From Episyrphus balteatus (Eukaryota > Arthropoda > Insecta > Diptera > Syrphidae): DNA of 64,000 bases. The notes under the pieces were generated by a model. That model made no database searches. It saw only the letters and a list, made by a program, of their open reading frames with translations, and was not told the DNA's origin. Every line of letters begins with the position of its first letter. Within the stretch, counting starts at the first letter, position 1. Of the stretch, positions 1-13,500 are shown in pieces. The stretch is from assembly GCF_945859705.1 (NCBI RefSeq), contig NC_079134.1, positions 45,314,402 through 45,378,401 of the forward strand, in the 5' to 3' direction. The position numbers and the translations under genes are program-made.

Positions 1-688
1 TGGCTTTCGAAGTGATGACGATCTAGCTTCAGATTCTGGCTCTTTTTAACATCAAACAAGCCATCTCCGAGCACTTGTATGTGCTATGTAAATCTTTAAA
101 GCCTACAACGTCACGAAAAAGAGGACGACCTTCAACTTTGGCAGGTGATCAAAGCAGAGATGGAACAAAACAAAGGTGAGGGAGTTATACAAGTCACGGA
201 AGTCCATCCCCATCTTATCCCGAAACTTCAATTCACTCACAACATCAACCAAGGGCAAAAGTCGTTGAATTCTGTGCGAACTGGAAAAATCGACCATATC
301 CCTGAATGGCAAACAAAAACGCCAAAATATGTAAAATTTACGGAATGAAGACGTACTCAATGTGTAGAAATTGGAATGTGTTCTTCTGCTACAATGATAA
401 AACAAAGAGTTTGAATAAATTCCATGAATAAGAAAAGTCCATTGTAATAAAAACATACTTTACAAAACATACCTTGAATGCATACTAAACCATATATGGG
501 TTATTAATTTTCTGCAGAAAATCGCCTTTCTGCATTCTAACCCATATATGGTTTATGTTTCTAAAAATGTATATATATGTAAAAAAATAAAAATTTCTAT
601 GTAATACCTTTTTTCAACCCGTAATAAAACTAAAAAATTGTAAAAAAAATTTTTATATCACTTCGTTCTTAATTCATGCAGTAGAGGG
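1..688 (+). mobile_element. piggyBac-like element, 3' part, degraded
   Basis: A Cys-rich tail is readable at 330-431 (CKIYGMKTYSMCRNWNVFFC, then a short Lys-rich stretch ending FHE and a stop). This resembles the C-terminal Cys/His domain of piggyBac-family transposases. Upstream pieces are out of frame. The end GCAGTAGAGGG is followed by TTAA at 689-692, the usual piggyBac target site. The left part lies outside the window, so pairing of the ends cannot be tested. Confidence 0.5.
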
Positions 689-777
689 TTAATGGAACAA
701 AGCAGAAGGACGATTGTACTAACGCAGATTTCCGACGTTTATGAAAACACTCATAGCTTCTCCAAATGTCAACCTCA

Positions 778-1050
778 TGACAGCCCACCTCTTACCTGCG
801 CTCGACAACCGACCAAAAAAAGGTGGTCGGATGCACTCTTGAAATCGATAACAATACAAAGCACATAATTAGTTGTGGATCCACGACAAAACTTCGGAAG
901 CGAAGCCATGCATGACACTGCACCAAATTTAAAACCAAGCTGGAATGAACAATACTCAAGGATGCTTTCCATCAGTCTGTCAACCAAAACCCTTTCCAGT
1001 ACTTTTCCAAGCACTTAAAAGGAGACTGATTCTACGATTAGATCTAAAAT
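778..1050 (-). mobile_element. R1-like non-LTR retrotransposon RT fragment
   Basis: The minus strand reads LGKVLERVLVDRLME, then FQLGFKFG, then YVLCIVIDFKSASDHLF. This resembles R1-clade reverse transcriptase (GKVLE..., FQFGF..G, YVLG.FVDFKGAFD). The start (RRISLL) is in another frame, so the piece is frameshifted as well as short. No functional product is expected. Confidence 0.6.
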
Positions 1051-2289
1051 ACATCATGTATCCGTGAATCGCCCCAGATGGCGATTCAGTTCATCAAGTT
1101 GTTTAAGGCCTCGAAAATCCCTTATTCCTCCCTGGTATTATGCGTTTCATTAAGTTAAACAATAAAAATCTTCGTGGAAATTAATCTCGGAACCCTTTAT
1201 GTTCGCAACTTTAAGAGGTGTTCGGTTTTTACTGTCGTTTTATTGTTGAACTTTTTCTTTATTTATTGCGAATTCTTTCTTTATAGCTATCAAACGGATT
1301 TTCTTCCTCATTTAATGTTTTCATTCATTTTTCTGATTCATTAGTGACGTTATTAAGTATTCCGAAAAGATTTTTAATGTTATTTTTTTTTTGTCTTTAA
1401 TTGAAATCCAACAATTTAGGAATGATTTAATATCTGTTAAATCTAGATTGAATTTTTGTTTGATTGAATACTTTTTTTTTTGTTCTAATTTATTGTTTAA
1501 TAAGTCAAGAAGTTAAAGCATCAATCTTTTGAGAGTCCAACAAACACCGATCGATCAAAAATAAGATGATTTATGTTATATTTCTCCCATATCCATATAG
1601 ATATTTTTGGTACACGATAACACAATGTATAATATTGTAACCAAAAAAGTTTGCGTGACTAATAGCTCCTTCGTGACTATAATTTTATGTATATATTCGA
1701 ATAGTATAATAGTTTAATGAACCCTTTCAACAGGGCGAGTAAATTAAATTAAAAAAAGCTTGTATAAGACACTTAAAGTAATTAGCCAACACAAACATTT
1801 TAAATTGCTTCCTGTGACGATATTAATTTATTTATTTATTATTTTTGTTTTCCCTTTAGGGGGAAATAAAAATAGTACGCATACGCCACAGTGAACGGAC
1901 GATAAGCGTAATAATTTCGTAATAATAAATTAAGTTAAAGGATATTTCCCTTTTGCAGACGTTTATTTATCATTTTTTTTACTTTTATGCTTTCAAGCAT
2001 GAATTCTGATGATAAAAACTGTAATAAATATTGGTTAAAGTATATTGAAGTCATATAAATCATCAATGAAGAAAAAGAACTCTTTTTTGTATACAAATAT
2101 GTACACTCTTATTATGTACATATTTTTGGTCATGCTTTTTCTGTTTTCTTTTGAATAAAATTGACAACAAATAGAGTAAAATGTTTAACGAATAACAATA
2201 GTTTATATAGAACTCAAAAACTGAATCTTTATGGCAATAACAAAAGAAAGTTTTTTATATTTCCTTATTTTTGAAAAAAATTTTCTTTT

Positions 2290-2690
2290 TTAACTTGCGA
2301 TATAAGGTTCTATAGGGAAAGTTTGTAAAAAAAAGTTGTATTTGAGATAGCAATGTGGGATAATACGATATGGACAATGCCAAAAAAGTAGGTCTCGCAG
2401 TTCTGTATATCTTTATCTCAAGCTAAAGCCTGAACCACTGAAGCGATTTGCTTCAAAATTGGTAAGAAAGTGGTTTGGGTGATTCCCATGAGAGGAAAAA
2501 AATTTTTATGATTCAAATTAACAGTAGGTCCTTGCCATACAACCAAAATGAACATAAATATTTTTTGAACCAATATTAACGATATTTTTGTCACAGAACC
2601 GTTTTTACTATCTGAAGACGGTTCAGAAGTTCATCCTGTTAGTCATATAAAGCTTACCGACATCAACAATCCCAGGCTCGAAAGTCTTTT
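2290..2690 (+). mobile_element. Degraded Helitron-like family 2 relic
   Basis: TTAACTTGCGATATAAGG near 2293 and GCCAAAAAAGTAGGTCTCGC near 2380 match the 5' part of the copies at 43.0 and 45.5 kb. The (GTCT)n core is almost lost and the 3' end is not seen. Confidence 0.45.
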
Positions 2691-3724
2691 GGCCGGACGG
2701 AGTTTATAATTTAATCGTTTGTTCATTCGTTTATATCAAATTCCTTGAACGTTTCGTTGATTGGATTAGCAAAAATACCATTTTAAAAAATTGTAGCGAC
2801 ATTTACACATTAAAAAGACACATTACTTAATCTTTAATTTGTCAATCTTAAGATGTCCGTAAATATAAATCTTTTAAGAAAGATCAAGTTTTTTTAATAA
2901 AAAGCCTAAAATATGTTTCCTAAATGAGTCCTTTTATACCTAAATTGTTCTTCTTATTTTCGTATACTGCACACTCGTAAAATGTATTCCTCCTTTTAAA
3001 GACCCTTCATTTTACATCATACGTCCCAACTTCCAAGTTCAAGGAAGAAAAAAAGAATCAAACAAAAAATATTTCCAAGTCCCCCAACTAGGACAACCGC
3101 AATAAATAATAAAAGTTCTCTTGTCGTTTCAATTAGTTACATTTTCATACAATGAACGTTGTCTCGTTCATTTTGTTTTATTTTTTTTTGCAAAAAAAAA
3201 AGAAATCACATTGGATGTCGTGTAAGAACGAACAAAAAAAATTTTAAAATGAAAACATTTTGTCTGAAGGATGTCATCTGCTTGGAACAATACTCTTGTA
3301 GACATTGTTTTGATTCTACTTTTAGTGAAAATATTAAAAAAATATATACAATATATAAAAATAAAACATATAAGGACACGAACAATGTTGGAGTTGCACA
3401 CAAGTGAGTTGAGTTGAGTTATGACAAGTTAAAAAATGTTTTTGTGATTTTTTATTTTTTTCATTTTTGTGTAAATGTCAAACAATTATTTTCATGTCCT
3501 TGAAAAAAAAAGTTTTTCTATTGAACTTATACTGAGCAATCTTGATTTGAATGAAGGCTTTTATCGATTATGCTTTTTTAACATTTTTTTTTTGTTTTGT
3601 TAAAATAGTTTTAGATTGCACACAAAATATAGAAAATAGGCTAAATGATTTCCGATACATTTATGTACATCTGAATCATGCAACGATACCATTAAGATAT
3701 TGATCATCATTTATGTTTTCACTC

Positions 3725-5930
3725 AAAAAACACCCTTTTAACTGTGAAGTTTTTATAGACAGTGTCTATTAGACACTTTAGATTCTTGTTTCTTATCTCA
3801 AAAGTAACATAATTCCTAAATTTCAATAGGGTACCACTAGTACTAGGCTATGTGAAGCTGGCACCCCCAAATGCAAATTTTTTTTTTTCAAACCTATCTG
3901 GTTCGATTGCCCAAGGTTAGCCCAGGATAGCCCAAGATTTTTTTTTCGTTAGCCCACCCTTAGTTTTAAAATTATAACGGAATTATTTTTTTTCACCTCA
4001 AAAATCACAAAAAAAAACTTTTTTTTTTATTCTGTGTAAAAATTGTTGGTTTTGCATTGTGGTTCGATTGCCCAATGTTAGCCCAGGATAGCCCAACCTT
4101 TTTTTTCTTGATTGCACTATGTTTTCAAAAGATAAAACAAAAAACATTTTTTCATATCAGAAACCGAAAAAATTTTAATTTTTTTTCCTGTGAAAAATTC
4201 TTAGTTTAAAAAGATGGTTTGTTTGCCCAAGGTTAGCCCAGGATAGCCCAACTTTTATTTTTGCTATCGTAAGCTTCGTTTAAAAATTATAGAAGAATTA
4301 GTTTTTATTCACCACACAAAAAAAAAGTACGTATACACCTCAGTGACCCTTTTTTAATTTATAGTTAAGAACAATTAAATTCACTGGTGTTTGCATTGCG
4401 CCTCAAATGTTTTTAATTTGAATTAACTTTTTTACTTGATTGAATGTAGTCTATATAACATTCCTGTTAAGAAGCTTAAGGTGACATTTAACATTAAAAA
4501 CCACAACATACAAATAATTTTTCAAGTCTCAAAATCAATTTTTTTTTGTTTGCCATATATGTAAGTACAGCTACATGCTTAGTAAAATATATCCAAACGT
4601 TTTTCAAAAGTAACAACAAATATGAAATGGTGTGAAGTGATTGCTTTTTCAGAACACGAAAAAACACTTTTTTCAAAGTATCAACTTCTTAAATATCAAA
4701 ATTTGTTTTTTCCAGTGTAAAATTTATACTTTTTTCATTCATGTCAATCAAGAAAAAAAAAGTTGGGCTATCCTGGGCTAACGTTGGGCAATCGAACCAC
4801 AATGCAAAACCAACAATTTTTACACAGAATAAAAAAAAGTTTTTTTTTTGTGATTTTTGAGGTGAAAAAAAATAATTCCGTTATAATTTTAAAACTAAGG
4901 GTGGGCTAACGAAAAAAAATCTTGGGCTATCCTGGGCTAACCTTGGGCAATCGAACCAGATAGGTTTGAAAAAAAAAATTGCATTTGGGGGTGCCAGCTT
5001 CACATAGCCCTAGTACTACTCTAGTATTGCACACTTTTCCAAATATACCCATATTTTCTCTACATTAAAAAAAAAAACACTCTTTCCCATGAAAAAAATT
5101 TATTGATTTCTTTTATTCGTAATCCCCATGAGAAAGAGAACATATTTATTGAATTTCGTGAGGGTACCTTTTATACCATTGATTTTATTGGACTTATCGC
5201 GGATTTTCCCTATTTTCCCAAAAAAAAACACCCTTTAACCTAAAATATTTGTATAGACTTGTTGGGTTCTTGGTTTCTGTTATAAATGAAACATTTTTAC
5301 CAATTTTCATTGGTGTAACAATTTTTTCCCAGTTTTTGTGGTACTAATTCTGAATTTCATCGTTTCTTGAAAAAAAAAAACACCCTTTAACTCAAGATAA
5401 TTTTGTACTTTTTATAGATTCTTAATTTTTATACCAACCAAAACTTTTTCACCAAGTTATAAAAATCAATAAAATTTAAGTTAGCTGCTATGATACCTTT
5501 CTCACACACAACTTAACCTATCAAAAAAACACCCTTTCACCAAAAATAATTTTAAGAACTTTAAGGGTCCTTTGTCCCTGCTTTATCTAAAACTTTCGTC
5601 CCGAATTTAATCAGTGTAGCATGTTTTTCACATGGATTTTGGTTATATTTTACATGTTGAAGTCAAAAAACAAGCACCCTTGTTTTTAATGGGCAATAAC
5701 TTTTCTTAGAGTATTGACTTTATTTTTATGTCATTAGATTCAGCATCAAAAAATACCTTGAAAACATGTGTCATATGATGATATTCGACTAACAAATTTT
5801 TTTCAGTATATTTTCGACCTTCACCCCCTCCTCTTGTCCGCGAAAAAACACCCTTCCACCCAACTTTTTATATAGACTATTTTGGTCCCAAAGCAAACTT
5901 TTTGCACAAGTTTCATGAGTTTTACACTAT
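3725..5930 (+). repeat. Diverged ~150-bp tandem array with AAAAAACACCCTTT core
   Basis: The core recurs near 3725, 5066 (diverged), 5221, 5372, 5523, 5666 (diverged) and 5845, each followed by loosely similar sequence such as TATAGACT. Spacings on the right are about 144-176 bp. The gap between 3725 and 5066 becomes about 168 bp if the foldback and one target duplication are removed. Confidence 0.6.
3846..5009. mobile_element. Foldback element, long inverted ends, 9-bp TSD
   Basis: The ends are inverted copies of about 270 bp (3846-4120 and 4745-5009), starting GGCTATGTGAAGCTGGCACC and carrying repeated GGTTAGCCCAGGATAGCCCA. The 9-bp direct repeat CTAGTACTA flanks it at 3837-3845 and 5010-5018. 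No ORF of note. Long inverted ends with a 9-bp duplication fit Foldback- or Mutator-like non-autonomous elements; I do not assign the superfamily. Confidence 0.85.
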
Positions 5931-6591
5931 TTTTTTTCAAATGCCTATATTACCTGTACTATTAAGAATGTACTTAAAATAAGATTACAAAATGGCTTTT
6001 GTTGATGTTGAGTAAACAAATGTATTTCCCTAATAGTCTATCCTCAATTGAATAGACCCTTTTGAATCGAACAAATTCAAGACTTTTATTCCTGAATATG
6101 AACCCTTCGCTACTAAATCCATTGGAGCATTTCTGAGAAAACGGCAACACTGGTCGGTTTTCAATTTTTTTTGATTTAACTCGAAAACCGAGCCTAACTT
6201 TCAAATGGTAAAAAGACACTTTTCATAGATAATTTTCTATCAAGTTAAGGTGGTTAAAAAATTTTAAAAATTAGTTTTGACTAAAATTCTAATCTAAAAT
6301 CAATGAAAAGAAAGTTAAAAAATTGAGGATTTTATTTTTTTTTTTCACTAAATCAGGGGGCATTTTGTGTATGAACCCGGTAGGTCCAAACTTTGTCCTA
6401 ATACAATAAAGTAGAGGTAAAAATTGGTAAGACACTAATGAGCTCCGTGAGTTAATTGAATTCAATTTTATAGTCGGTCAAAGTCCGGGTCTGTCTCGCA
6501 AGGTTAGGGCAAAATGGCACTTTTTCAAATATGTATCTGAAAAACTTTTGATTTGTTTGGGATTTTCTTCAAGAATGAATTAAAGCACTTT

Positions 6592-6800
6592 TTACCGAAT
6601 TCCAAAAAGGAGGAGGTATTCAATTTGTTTTTTTTTTAATTTTATTTTTTTTATGATTGTTACCTCATAACTTTGGACTGAGTGAACCAATTTTTTGTAT
6701 TTGGTGGTCAAATTTCGTTCAGTTCTAGCCATAGAAAGTATTAGAAAAAACACAAAACCCAGTTTTGATCCGTGGAAGTCGGTTTTGTTTTTTGATAAAA
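6592..6800 (+). repeat. Dispersed ACCGACTTCCA repeat, copy 1
   Basis: A short element with inverted ends, starting TTACCGAATTCCAAAAAGG and ending TGGAAGTCGGTTTTG. Its internal text (ACTTTGGACTGAGTGAACCA) is shared with the copy at 60.4 kb. I recall similar dispersed sequences in other insects, but that is memory and was not searched. Confidence 0.65.
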
Positions 6801-7221
6801 ATTATTATAATTATTTTTAAAATGAGTTCTTAGTCGTTATTGTAACCATCGGCATCAGAAAATCTTCGTAAATTTTTTTTTTTATCAAAAACTAGAATTC
6901 AACTTTTTTTCTTCGTTTTGCTTCATTTTTATTCTCTGCAATTTTAGCAAAAAGTGGCCTTTATAGTTATAATGTACATACATACTTTAAATGTAATTAT
7001 AATTAGAATTACCGTTTTCGAATTTTGAATTTTGTTCATCACTTAAAAACAAAAATTTAAATTTTGGTAGGTTCTTGTATAATATGGTAGGATTTTTGGG
7101 GAATTTTGAGAAATTTTTTTTATCACTGGCAACCGTTATTGATTTAAAAAATTTATTTTTAAAGCCTTCCAGGAATTAAAACAATTTCTTAACTTTAATT
7201 TTTTTTTCTTTCCAATTTCAG

Positions 7222-7582
7222 GTACGATGACGAAACATCAAGTTTAACATTACATTCGCCAAAATTCGCTAAAAGCCCACCAAATATTTACTACAAAGGC
7301 TGGTGGACATTCCCCTATTTGTCATGCAACCTCGGCAAATGGATACTCTCCTATAGCATAGCCATACCACCAGTCGGTCGACATGGACTAAGAGGTTTTA
7401 TCAGCATCGACATTGATGTGACAAGTTTGCGTGTGAATCAATGCGAATCGCCTAAATATCGATTCAACTACCAGCAAATACAGTCGCGCCGATTCCATTT
7501 AGTCGATACCCAAATGACTGAGTCCATAAGTGACATTCAAGCATTTCACGGATCCCATAAATGCCATCCTGACACAATGGAG
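7222..7582 (+). CDS. Receptor exon: Cache-like ectodomain
   Basis: The acceptor is a T-rich tract ending CAG at 7219-7221. The first base completes a split codon, followed by 120 codons. The donor is GTAAGA at 7583, at a codon boundary. The product has GWWTFPYLSCN, IPPVGRHGLRGFISIDIDV and NQCESPKY, matching the ectodomain style of GPR158-like receptors. The preceding exon must end with two bases of a codon and was not found. Confidence 0.88.
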
Positions 7583-10500
7583 GTAAGAGTGTGTCAAAGT
7601 TTTTTTGTGATTTATACAGCTTCTCCATTTTTTTTTTTTATGATAAATCTTTATTTTTCGGAACAGTGCCAATATCGTATACCTGTGGAATCGCCGACAA
7701 TAACAAATAAAATCATCGCTACCCCTAATGGATGGACGCGTGGCTCTTACCAATGTTTGTGCAGACGTGGTTTCTATTCGGTGAGGCATCCAGACGGCTT
7801 TAATGGCACTGTTATGGAAATTGCCTGGCAGGAGCAACGTGACAATATGAGCAATTATTATACGGATGTCTTTGTATGTTATAAATGTGCACCCGGGTGT
7901 GGGGATTGCCACGGGCCCGAACCCTGTTTGGCCAGCTATAACTGGCCATTTAGGTAAGAATATGGTGGAGTTGATAGGGCTTATTAAGTTGGGTATTTTA
8001 TGTTGCAAAATTTGAATTCGCTGCAGGATATCGTTGTTGACCGTTTCGGTTGGTTGCGCTCTATCGACTATTGTGCTGGCGGGTTATTTATTCCATCACC
8101 GGAAAGTGAAGGTATTCAAAGTTGCCAGCCCCATATTTTTGCTGATAACGTTGATTGGATGTGCCATTATGTACATGGAGGTGAGTTATATATTTTTTTT
8201 TAAATTTTTTACTATAGATTTTTTGTAGTGGAAATTTTTTTTAGTTCCTTTTCATTAACTGTCAGAAGGCAGATGTGGAACGTTCATTTAATTTTAAACA
8301 AAGTTGGTTAGGTGTTGTGGGAACTGAGTAAACACATTATTTGCACCTACATGGTAACACCTACATTTTATACCTAAATACTCGTACATAGTGCTGAAAT
8401 AAAATACATTTTAAAGACCTTCGAAAATGTTTATTACACCAGGGCGTTTAGAGGTTTTGACCCGGACAAAATTATATAAATTTTTTTTGGTGAAAATTGT
8501 TGGCAGCAATACCGTTTTTCACATACTCAAAGTCCCACCTTCAAAAAACTGCATCAATAATTAAGTTTTCAGTTGAGCTGTATTTTTTAAACTAAATGTT
8601 CTTGGGAGGTCATTTAAAGGCCAAAACAAGCTTGATTTGTTTTTTTTTTTTCCTGAATTAATAGAAACCGAGATATTGAAAAAAAACTTAAATCTAAGAT
8701 AGTCACAAAAGGTGAATCTCGTAAGTGCGAAAACTTAGTGTCTTAGTTTTCGTCCAATTCTTTATAAGAAAATAGAATTTTATGCAATTTTATAAAAGCA
8801 CTGAATTATATCAAGAATTTTGAATTTTGCAAACATTCTGTACCACAAAGTGTTTTTAATTATTATTATTTTTTGTTAACCCATGCTTACTTCAAAAATT
8901 ATGACAAAAAACTTTTTTTCAAATCACCAACCCTTATGAAAAATTTAATGGTAATTTGAAAAAGTTTTTTTGTCATAATTTTTTAACTAAGGGTGGGCTA
9001 GCAAAAAAGTGATGTAATTTATTGCAATTAGCATGGTTAACTGAGAAAAAGTGTAAAAAGGACAATTTTTACACTGAAAAAAAAAAAAAAAAAAAAACAA
9101 TTTTGATTTTTAAGAGGTTGGAAATTTGAAAAAAGTGTGATGTAATTTTTGTTGGAATTGCAAAGGTTAGTTCAGAAAGGTCTAAACAGTTATAATCGTG
9201 TACTGGAAAAAAAAATCCCTGCACAACATTTTATATTTGTTCTCACTTTTCTAGGTACTTATATGGCAAAAAAAATCAATGATTTATACACTTGAAAAAA
9301 TATTTGTATGTTGTGGTTTTTAAAGTGAAATGAAACACATCAACTTCAGGTTCTTAACAGGAATGCTATATGGACTACATTCAATCAAGTAAAAATTCTA
9401 GGTCAAATAAATAACATTTGAGGCACAATGCAAACACCAGTTGTTTTAATTTGTCTAAATTATAGATTTAAAAGGTCACTGTGGTGTATGCGTACTTTTT
9501 TTGTCAGACATCAAGAAAACGGTTTAAACAAAACATTTGTTCTATTTTGGTCCAAAATTACAATTTCACCTTTAGATAATCACTGAAAATTCGTTACGAC
9601 GAAGTTTGAAGTCAGTGTTCTTATTTATAAGACCCGCGACTTTAAAGTTTCCCATATTTTGTTATTTGTCTTTTGACTTTCCCGTTTTTGCACTTTCTCC
9701 GATTTTTGTATTTAAAATTTTAAATACTTTTTACGGAAAATAAGAAAACAGTGGTTACTAAAAAAAAGTTTTTCTAATTTTTCAAATAAAAGGACTACTA
9801 TTCAAAATATGTGTATGGATATGTTAAAAGTTAAATTAAAATTTAAGATTTAATAATTTGAAAATCATTTGAAATAAAATTAAAATGTTAAAAAACTGCT
9901 CTCAAGACCTATTATATATCCATTTAAAAAGATGGTTATGTGATTTTTAAAATAAATTTCACTCCCGGTAGAAATCGGAATAAAAAGAAGCCGAACTGTA
10001 ATTGAACACGTTCGCTTAAAGCTTAAACAAACTAAAAGACACTTATGCAACTTTACTTTTTGACAACTTGAAAACAGAAACTTTTACAACTCAACAATTT
10101 TAAAGAGAGTTTGAAAAAAATTAAACCTAAAAATCATCTGTTTCTGTTCTCAAAATCTCAAAAAAAAAAAAAATAAAGTTGTCCCTTGGTTTAAAAAACC
10201 GCTGCAATCGGTTTAGTGCTGAAATGCCTCATTTTTATCATTTCTTTAAACTCTTCTAGGTCTTAGTTAATGGAATTTAAGTGGAATAAAAAATTGCCAA
10301 CTACATTAAAAAAAACGTTTGCTTCTAAACACATCTAACCCCAGAAACGATTATAAGGCTTCAAAAAGAACAAGCAACAACAAACGCTGTTAAATTTTGC
10401 TTTTGAGTTTTACCTAAACTACTCTTTTATGGCCACATTTAACTCGTGCTAATTTTACACCATACTGTGATATAGGTGATATGCATAAAAAATAGTAAAT

Positions 10501-13500
10501 GCTTTTACTTGAGAATTTTCAAGTATATACTATTTTTGATATGTATAAAAATCAAGTAAATGCTGAAATTTATCAGCCATAGTAACTACTTTTTAGGATG
10601 AACTTTTTCAGTAAATACTTTATTCCATATGCATAAAAACTAGTAAGTACTTTATTTCTTTGGGAATTACTAGATTTTTTCAAAGTTACAAAATAACAAC
10701 TTGTAAAATTGATAGTATATACATGAAACTTATGAATAGCAGTCTTGAGTCGTATTTTGATGCAATCGGTTCATGGTTTTACTTAAAAATTGATGGTTGT
10801 TAATATTTGTCGAATTGGCAGAATTTTTATGTATCAATTACCAAAAAGTTTATAAAGATCGATTATCGGGCTCAGATTTAAAATTTAAACAGCTTTATCA
10901 ATATGAAAGGAAAAATACGGATTGGTTAAGTAAACAATTTATTGGTAAGTCATTATAATTGTAAATTAATAGTAAACAAAACAATAAGTTTTTTTTTTTT
11001 TTAAGTAATGTCAAGTTTCAAAACTGTTGAGATAATTTCAACTCTGAATCAAAATTGAATTGCCATGATTTTATTAGCTATGAATAAATATATTTTAAGG
11101 AATTCGCAATGAAAAAGAAAATGCAAAACTGGGTCGCACGTATTTGATCTTATGTCAAAAGTTGCTTGAAATATTAATAGTGGAGTAACTAAAGCTCAAA
11201 AATTGGCAATATTAGGGAACCCGGCCGAACAGCTTAGATTTTGATGATCTTTTTTTTCAAACGTCGGTAATTAAAAATACTTTAAAGTCTATAGATTAAA
11301 AATTGCCGGTGTTGCCGTTTTGATTTTTTAAATTTTATTGAAGATTTTTGTGAACAAAAAAATTTTTTTTTCCAAAATTTTTCTTAAATTTCATAAATTA
11401 ATTGATGCCAAAATATTGTCTAGGAAATTCAAGGAAAAAAAATATATGGGAGTGAGGGACAATCTTCCATAGTTCAAGCGATAGATGCAATTTTCTTATT
11501 AATTGACTTCAAACACAAAAAAAAATATTTGAACACAACGGCAACACCTACAATATTCAAATATACATTTTTTAAAACCTAGAAGCTTAGTCATATATGT
11601 AAAATTAAAATTAAGTTAATTGAATGAACGGCTTTTGAAAGAATGGTAATTGAACTCAGATTTTTGAAAAAAAAAATTATTGAAAAAATTTTAACACGTC
11701 GTTTTTTAAATTTGGTCGTAATATAAAATGCATTTATTTTTTTATTTTTTTTGGCCGCATTTATTATGATTTCAAATTATAAAAGGAAATTCCAATATCT
11801 ATTACGGTTTATGAAAAAAACTAAAAAGTATTTCATTTTCGAAGAACTTTTTTAATAAAAGTTTTGAAAAAAAATGTAACTTATTTTTTTTTTTAAGTTC
11901 AACATCTAAACATAAAATTATTTTTTATTCATTTAATAACCCTAACTGTTGAAAGTTAAATAGCAAAAATTTAAAGTTCCTATTTACCACAGTCTTTGAG
12001 AAAATTAATTATTTCAATGCAAAAATTCAGTTTTAATAAAAAAAAAGTATTGAAATTGAAGTAATTTTTCATATTTTTTTCAAAAGTGTGATATATTTTA
12101 CCTTTTTTGCTTCGAAATTCAACTGATAATATTTATGGCCAAAAATTTTTTTCAATAAATTCATATTTTATTAGAAAAAGTTTGGAAAAAAGTAATTTTA
12201 AATTTTTCTAATAACATTTTTTTTTTTTAATTCTGAGTTTGAGGACCATTTTTTCAAAAAGTCTTGATTAAATTTAGTGGATTTAAATTTAAGAGAAAAG
12301 AATGAGCTTCTGGCTTTTTAAAAATTCATTTTAAAATATTGTAGGTGTTGCCGTTGTGTTCAAAATATTTTTTTTTGTGTTTGAGGTCAGAATGTTAGAA
12401 AATTGCATTTATCGCTTAAACGATGGAAGATTGTCCCTTACTGCCTTCTATATATTTTCCTTAAATTACCTAGAGAATCTTTTGATATCATTTGTTTTAT
12501 GAAATTTAAGAAAAAAAAAATGGTTTTGTTAAAAAAAAATTAATTTTAATTTTAAAAAACAATACGGCAACACCGGCAATTTTTAATCTATAGACTTTAA
12601 AGTATTTTCAATTACCTACGTTTGAAAAAAAAAATCGTCAAAATCAGAGCTGTTCGGCCGGGTTCCCTAATAATTTGCTTTAGTTACTCTACTATAAAGC
12701 TTTTTAAAAATTCATAAAAGATTATTATTTAAAATTAAAAAAAAAACTTAAAATAATATAAAATTTGGTTTAAATTAAAAACTTTTTTTAAATGCATCAA
12801 AAAAAAATTTTTAGAAAAAGTTTGGAAATCTGGAGCCACTTTTTTTAAAAAGAAGGTTTTTTTTATATAAAAATGTTCACAAATTTACCAAAAAAAAATG
12901 GTATTACATTAAAAAAAAAGAAATTAATTGAAAAATAAAGACAAAGTTTCAATAAAATTCATTTAGCCGTTTTTAAAATAGATTTTTCATACAATATTTC
13001 GATTTTTTTTATCCAAAAATGACTTTATTGAAAAATTTGCTTTATTTTAATATTAAGGCCACTAAAACGTTTTTGTTCATTTTTTTTTATTGAAATCTGT
13101 GGTGTCGTTTACGAGAAAAAGTTTCTAAGGGAAATACCGCTAATTACGGTCCAAATTTTTCACATTACATTTTTTTACATTACTGATTGTTATCTCGAGT
13201 TTGATTGGGCACGTTCAAACAGTTAACATAAAGCTATCGGATAGCTTTTTTTTGTTATAAACAATGTTAAAAATTAGCAAAGAAACGAACCATTTTCTGT
13301 CAAAAAATAATCTGAAGGTATCCGAGAATTTTTGGTATACCTCAGGTATCCGAATGATCAGCTGCTGCTGTCAAATTTACTTTTGACTCGCAAAAAAGCT
13401 CGAACAGATGTTCATAAACTCAAATTTAAGAAACAGTAAAAATTTGTATGGTAAAACATGGTAAAGGTAAGAATTTCGTTGGCCAAGCTGAAATAAAATT

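Larger units (their letters stand above)
1051..7221. other. 5' flank or upstream intron with no recognised exon
   Basis: Sequence upstream of the first visible exon, probably intron because that exon starts inside a codon. 1051-2290 and 2700-3720 are AT-rich with nothing I can name. 3725-5930 is a tandem array with an inserted foldback. 6592-6800 is a dispersed repeat. No convincing coding exon was found. Confidence 0.5.

Noticed and set aside
103..456. 117-codon antisense frame
   Set aside because: It lies opposite the piggyBac-like tail, whose Cys pattern on the + strand is the better explanation.
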